Below are positions 1-5,472 of a stretch of 6,398 nt of DNA, piece by piece; the stretch's first letter is position 1, and every line of letters starts with the position of its first letter. Origin of the DNA: CAZPLZ01 sp964587525. GTDB taxonomy: Bacteria; Oederibacteriota; CAKKQC01. The notes beneath the pieces were generated by a model. That model was not told the DNA's origin. It worked only from the letters and a program-made list of their open reading frames with translations, and ran no database searches. The stretch lies in NCBI GenBank assembly GCA_964587525.1, contig CAZPLZ010000186.1, positions 1-6,398 of the forward strand, given 5' to 3'. A program made the position numbers and the translations under genes.

Positions 1-849
1 TTGGACCAGGGGCCCGCCGTGCAGATGGCGGTCCGCGATGCGGACCGGTTTGAAGTCGCGTTGGCCCTTGAACCAGGCCCGCACGGGTGGCTCCTGCCCG
101 TGCAGTTCGGCCACCCCTTTGGTTCCCACCAACCGTAAGGCGCAGGTGTCAACGCGTTCCCCGCCGGTGAAGATCAGCCCCTGCACCCCGTTGCGGTACT
201 TGATGTGATACACCCCCTGGTCCTCGCAGGGCGCGCCGAACCAGCGGCGCCCCGACCGGCAGTGGAGCTGGCCGATCACCCACTCGCCGGGCGTCTCCCG
301 GTTGAACATGTTCAGCATGTCCACCCAGTGGGTGCCCCAGTCGTAGAGGTTGGGGCAGTACCCTTCCATCCGCTTCAAATTCCCCAGTTTGCCGGACCAG
401 GCCAGGTTTCGGAGCTTGCGGAAGGGAGCGCCGAACCGGCGCTGGTGGTTGAAGGTCAGCTTGACGCCGCACCGCTTGGCTACTTGGGACATCTTCACCG
501 CTTCGCCCCAGGTGTAGGCCATGGGCTTCTCGCAGTGAATGGCTTTAACACCCGCCTGGGCCGCGGCGATCACCATGGGAGCGTGCAGGTGGGGCCAGGT
601 GCAGATGCTCACCACGTGCAACTTTTCTTTCTTGAGCATCGCACGGTAGTCCGTGTAAATGGCACGCGTGCCGGTTTCCTGAGCGAACGCTTCGGCGTTT
701 TCCTTGACGATGTCGGCGCAGGCGGCGAGCTCCATGCCGGGCAGGGCTTGGTACGCGGCCGCATGGGCGTACGCCATGGCAAACCCGGCGAGGTCACCCC
801 GGGCTTTCTTTTTTCCGGTGCCGATGAATCCGACGCGCAGTGTTTTCAT
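1..849 (-). CDS. Gfo/Idh/MocA-family NAD(P)-dependent oxidoreductase, C-terminus beyond left edge
   Basis: Reading leftward from the ATG at 849, 283 codons stay open to the window edge, so the C-terminus is missing; family members are usually 340-400 residues. The product starts MKTLRVGFIGTG, a Rossmann beta strand and glycine loop for NAD(P). The second conserved part of that loop is displaced: a basic stretch (KKKARGDLAGFAMAYAHA) separates GTG (10-12) from the usual small-residue/His turn. An acidic residue at the end of the second strand (ACAD, D46) fits NAD binding. The family signature EKP is at 107-109, with K108 the expected catalytic lysine; NHQRRF (134-139) and DWGTHWVDML (170-179, H174) follow, matching the conserved G-x-H-x-x-D substrate-site region. 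Members oxidise, reduce or epimerise sugars and inositols in the cytosol. Divergence from a sugar-importer operon suggests it processes the imported carbohydrate; this is inference. No Shine-Dalgarno sequence is visible before the ATG. Family assignment is firm; the substrate is unknown. Confidence 0.92.
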   Translation of the reverse strand, partial: MKTLRVGFIGTGKKKARGDLAGFAMAYAHAAAYQALPGMELAACADIVKENAEAFAQETGTRAIYTDYRAMLKKEKLHVVSICTWPHLHAPMVIAAAQAGVKAIHCEKPMAYTWGEAVKMSQVAKRCGVKLTFNHQRRFGAPFRKLRNLAWSGKLGNLKRMEGYCPNLYDWGTHWVDMLNMFNRETPGEWVIGQLHCRSGRRWFGAPCEDQGVYHIKYRNGVQGLIFTGGERVDTCALRLVGTKGVAELHGQEPPVRAWFKGQRDFKPVRIADRHLHGGPLVQ

Positions 850-860
850 GTTGAGGGTCG

Positions 861-866
861 AGTATA
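861..866 (-). promoter_or_regulatory. Candidate -10 element for the oxidoreductase gene
   Basis: On the minus strand this hexamer reads TATACT, five of six matches to TATAAT. It ends 11 bases before the ATG at 849. A start site 6-7 bases downstream would leave a leader of only about 5 bases. No convincing TTGACA-like -35 lies at the usual spacing, so this is a weak call from one box only. Confidence 0.3.
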
Positions 867-889
867 TCATGCGTTAACCGGGCTGATAT
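864..889. promoter_or_regulatory. Inverted repeat between divergent genes, candidate operator
   Basis: ATATCA at 864-869 is the exact reverse complement of TGATAT at 884-889, with 14 bases between. The self-complementary hexamer GTTAAC (873-878) sits near the centre. The left arm overlaps the leftward -10 candidate and the right arm overlaps the rightward one, so a dimeric regulator bound here could close both promoters. The arms are short and AT-rich, so chance is a real alternative. No regulator gene is present in the window. Confidence 0.3.
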
Positions 890-892
890 GAT
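887..892 (+). promoter_or_regulatory. Candidate -10 element for the transporter operon
   Basis: TATGAT matches TATAAT at five of six positions. It lies 5 bases before the GTG at 898 and 8 before the ATG at 901, so transcription would begin at or next to the start codon. That suggests a leaderless or near-leaderless message, which fits the lack of a Shine-Dalgarno sequence here. No good -35 is seen 16-18 bases upstream, so the call rests on one box. Confidence 0.3.
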
Positions 893-897
893 CCTTC

Positions 898-3222
898 GTG
901 ATGCCTGATCGCCGTCCCGCTCGCTGGCGCATCCGCTGGCAACTGGCGTGCCTTATCCTCGCCGGGGTGATGGGGGCGAGCGTCGCCTCCAGCAAAGTTC
1001 ATGTCACGTACTGGGAGAAGTGGACGGGGTTCGAGAAGGATGGCATGCAAGCCATCGTCGACGAGTTCAACGAATCCCAGGACCAGATCTATGTCGAGTA
1101 CCTCTCCATCTCCCAGGTCAATCAAAAAACCCTGGTCGCGACCGCGGGCGGGCGCCCGCCCGATATCGCTGGCTTATGGGATCGTGATGTGGTCGATTTC
1201 GCCGACAAGAACGCGCTGGTTCCCCTGGATCAGTTCCTGGCCGGCTCAGGTTTGGGGCCCGAGCATTACATTCCCGTGTACTGGAATATGTGCACCTATC
1301 GCGGTCAGGTCTGGGCGCTCCTGTCAACTCCTGCAACGACCGCACTGCACTGGAACAAGGCGATGTTCCGGAGGGCCGGTCTGGACCCTGAACGGCCGCC
1401 GCGGACCTTCGCCGAGCTCGATGCCTATTCGAAACGGTTGACGAAAATCGATCCGGCAACACGCCAGATCACGGAGATGGGTTTCCTGCCGCCCGAACCA
1501 GGCTGGTGGCACTACGGCTGGGGCAGTTTCTTTGGGGGCACGCTCTGGGATGGCGGGCGGAATATCCTGATTGACTCGCCGCCGTATATTCAGGCGTTCA
1601 CGTGGCTGCAATCGTATGCCCGGGAGTACGGCGTGGCCGCCCTGCAGACCTTCCGCTCCTCGTTCGGGAACTTCAGCTCGCCCCAGAATCCGTTTATGTC
1701 GGAGCAGGTGGCCATGGTGCTTCAGGGCGTGTGGATGAACAACTATATCTCCCAGCATGCACCGGACCTCGAGTGGGGCGCCGCGCCTTTCCCCGTGGTG
1801 AATGCGGGAGACGAGCCCGTGACCTTCGCCGGAACGGACGTGCTGATGATTCCGCGGGGGGCCAAACATCCGCGGGAGGCCTTTGAGTTCATCAAGTATG
1901 TGAACCAGCAGGGCCCGATGGAGCGCCTGTGTCTCTCGCATCGCAAGAACTCGCCATTGCGCGAGGTGAGCGAGGAGTTTTACACGAAACACAAAAACCC
2001 CTATATCAGGATGTTTCAACAGCTGGCGTGGAGCAAGAATGTGGCCTACCAGCCGGTCATGAGCGTGTGGAAGGAGTACAGCCAGGAAATTCATAACGCA
2101 TTCGACCGGGTGTGGCTGATGCAGGCGACGCCCCAGGAGGCGCTGGCCACGGCCCAGGCGCGGGTCCAGAAAGCCTGGGACCGGAAATACGAGCGTGAAC
2201 AGCATGCCCGTGGAGGCGGTGGCGTGCTGCTCAAGATAGCCCCTTTCGTCCTCGCGGCGGCGATCGTGCTGCTGGTCATTGGGGTTGCCGCGGTGCGCGA
2301 AGTGTTCAAGCGGCGGGCTGCGCAGGTCAAGACCCGCGCCCCCCTGGGGGCTGCGCTGGTCAAGGGAGTCGGATTCATGTCTCCCTGGTTGATCGGCCTC
2401 TCGCTGTTCGTGTTGTATCCCATCGCGGCCTCCCTCATCTACAGTTTCTGCGACTACTCCGTGCTCTCGGCGCCCCAGTGGATCGGGTTGGCTAATTTCC
2501 GGGACATCGCGACCGATGAGGTGTTTTGGAAGTCGTTGCGGGTGACGTTCACCTTCGCTCTTTTTGCGTTGCCGCTGGGCCTGGCGGTCTCGCTGATCGT
2601 GGCGATCCTGCTGGACTCCAATGTACGGGGCGTCGGTGTCTACCGGACCATGTTTTTCCTGCCCTCGCTTACCCCGATGGTCGCGTCGGCCATGATCTGG
2701 CTGTGGATCTTCAACTCCAAATTCGGCGTGCTGAACTACTTTCTCAATAAGGTTTCCTTCGGGTTGATCCAGCCAATCCCCTGGCTGAGCGACAGCACCT
2801 ATGCGCTGTCGGCCCTGGTCATCATGGGGCTTTGGGGTGTGGGGCATACCATGGTGATTCTCCTGGCCGCCCTGCAGGATGTCCCGGTGTCTCTGTATGA
2901 GGCTGCGGACATGGACGGCGCCTCGTGGTGGGACAAGATCTGGAATGTCACTCTTCCGCTGATCTCGCCGGTCATCTACTTCATCACCATCATGGGCGTC
3001 ATCGGCGTCCTCCAAGTTTTTGTGATTCCCTACATTATGACCGGCGGGGGACCGGCCCGCTCCACGTTGTTCTATGCCATGTGGCTGTATGACAATGCCT
3101 TCCAGTTCCTCCGGATGGGGTACGCCTGCGCGATGGCGTGGATCTTGTTCCTTATTATCCTGAGCTTGACGGCGATCTCGGTGAAGTTGTCCAAGGCACA
3201 CGTCTACTACGTGGGGTCATAG
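898..3222 (+). CDS. Sugar-binding protein fused to MalF-type ABC permease (CUT1 family)
   Basis: This is a 774-residue two-part importer subunit. Residues 1-30 form a signal peptide: a basic start (RRPARWRIRW), a hydrophobic core, and a likely cut after ASVA. Residues 31-435 look like a full extracellular family-1 solute-binding protein, opening VHVTYWEKW, with GGRPPDIAGLWD at 84-95, TTALHWNKAMFRRAGLDP at 147-164 and EAFEFIKYV at 327-335. A GGGG linker (439-442) leads to an extra membrane helix (447-466) ending in REVFKRR. Residues 480-774 are a complete MalF/UgpA-type permease with six predicted helices (about 492-517, 546-572, 583-607, 635-658, 688-712, 742-762). Its EAA loop, which contacts the ATPase, starts EAADMDGASWW at 668, with G674 and LP at 686-687. 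The topology is consistent: receptor outside, extra helix outward-to-inward, then an inside start for the permease. The start is GTG 898 or ATG 901; the ATG at 970 would cut the signal peptide. A one-base gap separates it from the next permease. The substrate is unknown, probably a sugar or oligosaccharide. Confidence 0.93.
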   Translation: MMPDRRPARWRIRWQLACLILAGVMGASVASSKVHVTYWEKWTGFEKDGMQAIVDEFNESQDQIYVEYLSISQVNQKTLVATAGGRPPDIAGLWDRDVVDFADKNALVPLDQFLAGSGLGPEHYIPVYWNMCTYRGQVWALLSTPATTALHWNKAMFRRAGLDPERPPRTFAELDAYSKRLTKIDPATRQITEMGFLPPEPGWWHYGWGSFFGGTLWDGGRNILIDSPPYIQAFTWLQSYAREYGVAALQTFRSSFGNFSSPQNPFMSEQVAMVLQGVWMNNYISQHAPDLEWGAAPFPVVNAGDEPVTFAGTDVLMIPRGAKHPREAFEFIKYVNQQGPMERLCLSHRKNSPLREVSEEFYTKHKNPYIRMFQQLAWSKNVAYQPVMSVWKEYSQEIHNAFDRVWLMQATPQEALATAQARVQKAWDRKYEREQHARGGGGVLLKIAPFVLAAAIVLLVIGVAAVREVFKRRAAQVKTRAPLGAALVKGVGFMSPWLIGLSLFVLYPIAASLIYSFCDYSVLSAPQWIGLANFRDIATDEVFWKSLRVTFTFALFALPLGLAVSLIVAILLDSNVRGVGVYRTMFFLPSLTPMVASAMIWLWIFNSKFGVLNYFLNKVSFGLIQPIPWLSDSTYALSALVIMGLWGVGHTMVILLAALQDVPVSLYEAADMDGASWWDKIWNVTLPLISPVIYFITIMGVIGVLQVFVIPYIMTGGGPARSTLFYAMWLYDNAFQFLRMGYACAMAWILFLIILSLTAISVKLSKAHVYYVGS

Positions 3223-3223
3223 C

Positions 3224-4089
3224 ATGGCGAAAACGGGATCCGCGTCCAGCAGTCCACTCTTCCGGTCCCGTTGGGGCACCCCGGTGATTCACATCCTGCT
3301 GGTGCTTGGGTCATTGATCTTTGTCTTCCGATGCTGTGGATGCTGTCCACCTCGCTCAAGCCCATCGAACAGACCATGATCTTCCCGCCCGAGTGGCTCC
3401 CGAAACCGATTCGGTGGTCCAATTACATCGATGCGGTCAACTACATTCCCTTTTTTACCTACACGGTGAACACGCTGATTGTCTGCGTGCTGGGAGTGAT
3501 CGGCGCGGTGCTGTCCAATGCGCTGGTGGCGTACAGCTTCGCGCGGCTTCAGTGGCCGGGCCGCGACGTGCTGTTCGGGTTTACCCTGGCCACGATGATG
3601 ATCCCGTTCCCGGTGGTGATGGTCCCGCTCTACAGCGTGTTCCGGGAGCTGGGGTGGATCGGAACCCTGCTGCCGCTCTGGGTGCCGATGTTTTTCGCCA
3701 ATGCCTTTTTTATCTTTCTGTTACGGCAGTTTTTCCTGCGGGTACCGAAAGACCTGGCGGAGGCCGCTCAAATCGAAGGCGCCTCGGAGTTCAGGATCTT
3801 TTGGACGATCTACCTGCCGCTGGCCAAGCCAGCGCTCGCGGTCGTGGCGCTATTTACGTTCATCAATTCCTGGAATGATTTTCTGGGGCCGTTGCTGTAC
3901 CTGACCGACCAGAAGACGTTCACGCTCTCGCTGGGGTTGCAGTTCTACCAGAGCCAGCACGGCGGCACTCAGTGGCACCTGCTGATGGCGGCGTCCACCC
4001 TGGTGGTGCTGCCGATGGTGCTGTTGTTCTTCTTCACCCAGCGCGTCTTCCTGCGGGGCCTGACCTTCCTCAAGACCGTGGACGTTTAG
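3224..4089 (+). CDS. MalG-type sugar ABC permease, interrupted by a one-base frameshift
   Basis: This is the second membrane half of the importer, partner to the upstream fusion. The natural start is ATG 3224, one base after the upstream stop, with a weak GTGGGG at 3211-3216 as possible ribosome site. That frame encodes MAKTGSASSSPLFRSRWGTP and a first-helix sequence IHILLVLGSLIFVF, then loses homology after base 3328 and stops soon after. The frame that continues as MalG (PMLWMLSTSLKPIEQ onward) runs from 3328 to the TAG at 4087-4089. Joined, they give 288 residues, normal for the family, with about six membrane helices. The EAA loop EAAQIEGASEFRIFW begins at base 3760 with its conserved Gly, and LPLAKPAL follows. 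Alternative starts in the downstream frame are TTG 3271, which gives an odd first segment containing an aspartate, and ATG 3331, which lacks helix one. A sequencing or assembly error is likeliest; a real inactivating mutation would disable the importer. Confidence 0.85.
3326..3330 (+). other. Frameshift point in the MalG-type permease
   Basis: The bases are TTCCG. Frame one reads TTC (3326-3328) as the last sensible codon, while the continuing frame reads CCG at 3328-3330, so base 3328 would be needed twice. One additional C (TTCCCG) restores LIFVFPMLWML, the usual end of MalG helix one. No X-XXY-YYZ slippery heptamer is present, which argues against programmed -1 frameshifting. The exact base could lie a few positions either side. 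Confidence 0.8.
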
Positions 4090-4105
4090 TTTTATTGCTG
4101 CTACC

Positions 4106-5356
4106 ATGGATGGTCCCGTGAATATCTTAATGACCCACTACGCGTTCTACCCAACGACAGGGGGTGTCGAGTCGCATCTGCTGGACTTAAGCGCCGAGCT
4201 GGTCCGGCAAGGCCACACCGTCCACGCCCTGGTTGGCTCGCTGAAGGGCCAGCCGGAGCGCTCCGCGATCCAGGGCATTCAGCTCTACCGGACGGATCTG
4301 ATGAATCCCGAGTGGATTCGCGACCGCAAGGCCCGGCGCGGCCTTCCGGCTGACGCGGAGGACCCAGAGATCCTGGCGGCGGTTAAGGAGATGTACGCTG
4401 ACTTCATCACGGAGCATTCCATTGACGTGGTCCATGGGCATAACTTTCACCACTTCGTCCCCGAACACGCCCTGGCTTTGACCGAGCTTATGGCAGACGG
4501 TGTGCCTAACATCTTGACCGTCCACGAGGTGTGGAGCGAGTTCATCTGCCAGGACTCGCTGCGGAGGGCCGCGTGGGACTTTATCATCACCTTCTGCAAC
4601 CACGTGACTGAAGGGATTCGCCAGCAGGCTCCTCACCTCAACAACCTCCGCCGCATCTATCCGGGCATTGACGTTCAGCTCTTCTCGCCCGAGAATCGCA
4701 ACCGTAAATGGGCTGATGCCCTCGGCCTGGATGGCCGCCCGGTGATCATCCACCCGGCCCGCATGCTTCCCTGGAAGGGGGTCATCTACAGCATTCAGGC
4801 CATGCAGATCATCACCCGGGAGTTCCCTAACGCGCTTTTGATCGTGACGGACACCGAGGACATCGTGGACTGGGTCAAAGAGCGCAAGGGTTATAAACCG
4901 GAAATCCTTAAGGAGATTCAAGCCCTGGGCTTGAAGGATAACGTCGTCACCCAGCCATTCCCCTACCTGGAGCTGCCATGGGTGTATAACTTCTGCGACG
5001 TCGTCATTTATCCTACGATCGAGGAAGAGCCGTTCGGCCTCGTCCCCGTCGAGGCCATGGCCTGCGGCCGGCCCTTGGTCGTCACGCGCAGCGGGGGGAT
5101 GGTCGAGTCGGTCATCGACGGGCAAACCGGCTTTCTCATCGAGAAGCGCGATCCCGGCGTGCTGGCCGAGAAGATCCTCCACCTGCTGCGGGACAAGGAG
5201 CTGGCGGCTCAGACCGGGAAAGCGGCTCGGCGCCACGCCACCCAAGTGTTCTCCCGAGACCGTATGGCCCGCGAGACCGTGAGCCTTTACGAGGACGCGC
5301 GGCGAATGGCGGCGAAGCGACGCCCCCTCATCGATACGGCGATAGCCCAATCCTGA
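4106..5356 (+). CDS. GT4-type (GT-B fold) glycosyltransferase
   Basis: The 416-residue product is probably a cytosolic or membrane-associated retaining enzyme that moves a sugar from a nucleotide donor to an acceptor. The N-terminal domain opens with VNILMTHYAFYPTTGGVE, containing the family glycine loop (GG at 19-20), then VHGHNFHHF (109-117) and NILTVHEVW (135-143). The C-terminal donor domain starts near 212 with VIIHPARMLPWKG; R219 and K224 are the expected diphosphate-binding residues. The E-x7-E signature is intact as EPFGLVPVE (E308, E316), followed by AMACGRPLVVTRSGG (317-331) and IDGQTGFLI. Length is typical and no membrane helix is seen. ATG 4106 is the longest start; GTG 4118, four codons on, begins at the first beta strand and has GGA 7 bases upstream, so it is an alternative. 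No clear Shine-Dalgarno sequence precedes 4106. A 16-base gap after the permease suggests one operon. Donor and acceptor cannot be named. Confidence 0.93.
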   Translation: MDGPVNILMTHYAFYPTTGGVESHLLDLSAELVRQGHTVHALVGSLKGQPERSAIQGIQLYRTDLMNPEWIRDRKARRGLPADAEDPEILAAVKEMYADFITEHSIDVVHGHNFHHFVPEHALALTELMADGVPNILTVHEVWSEFICQDSLRRAAWDFIITFCNHVTEGIRQQAPHLNNLRRIYPGIDVQLFSPENRNRKWADALGLDGRPVIIHPARMLPWKGVIYSIQAMQIITREFPNALLIVTDTEDIVDWVKERKGYKPEILKEIQALGLKDNVVTQPFPYLELPWVYNFCDVVIYPTIEEEPFGLVPVEAMACGRPLVVTRSGGMVESVIDGQTGFLIEKRDPGVLAEKILHLLRDKELAAQTGKAARRHATQVFSRDRMARETVSLYEDARRMAAKRRPLIDTAIAQS

Positions 5357-5472
5357 CCTTTTAGGGGAAGCTGTCTTGGGGCCGAGGCTTGCCTAAGGGT
5401 CGCCTACTCCGTTCACCCCGGCGACCTGCAACCCGGCCGCCCCAGCCTGTGTCCCGGAAGCGCCTTCCTTCC
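5357..5472. other. Intergenic spacer with a small hairpin before the last gene
   Basis: This 116-base spacer holds no terminator: there is no GC stem followed by a T run, so transcription probably continues into the last gene. GGAAG (5456-5460) and CTTCC (5464-5468) form a 5-bp stem with a 3-base loop. GGAAG is also the only Shine-Dalgarno-like sequence near the GTG at 5473, at a longish 12-base spacing, so the hairpin could mask it. The frame of the last gene is open back to 5365, so part of the spacer could be coding if a TTG (5389) or GTG (5449) start is used, but the residues it would add are Arg/Pro-rich and look non-coding. Confidence 0.4.

Noticed and set aside
205..891. 228-residue open frame on the plus strand
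   Set aside because: It mirrors the oxidoreductase gene, whose minus-strand product has EKP and GTG motifs. The plus-strand product is low-complexity and has no recognisable family.
943..954. Lipoprotein signal around Cys18 (QLAC) in the fusion protein
   Set aside because: The -3 position is Gln rather than Leu/Val/Ile, and the hydrophobic core follows the Cys instead of preceding it. An ordinary signal peptide cut after ASVA fits better.
1324..3201. 625-residue open frame on the minus strand
   Set aside because: It lies opposite the fusion gene, is rich in Arg, His, Gln and Gly, and shows no domain or hydrophobic pattern. It is a by-product of GC-rich codon use, while the plus strand shows clear transporter motifs.
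3311..3334. Programmed -1 ribosomal frameshifting in the MalG-type gene
   Set aside because: There is no slippery X-XXY-YYZ heptamer and no obvious downstream stem. A missing C explains the break more simply.
4187..5350. 387-residue open frame on the minus strand
   Set aside because: It is antisense to the glycosyltransferase, whose E-x7-E and glycine-loop motifs are intact on the plus strand.
5357..5472. Rho-independent terminator after the glycosyltransferase gene
   Set aside because: The one hairpin found (5456-5468) is short and is not followed by a T run.
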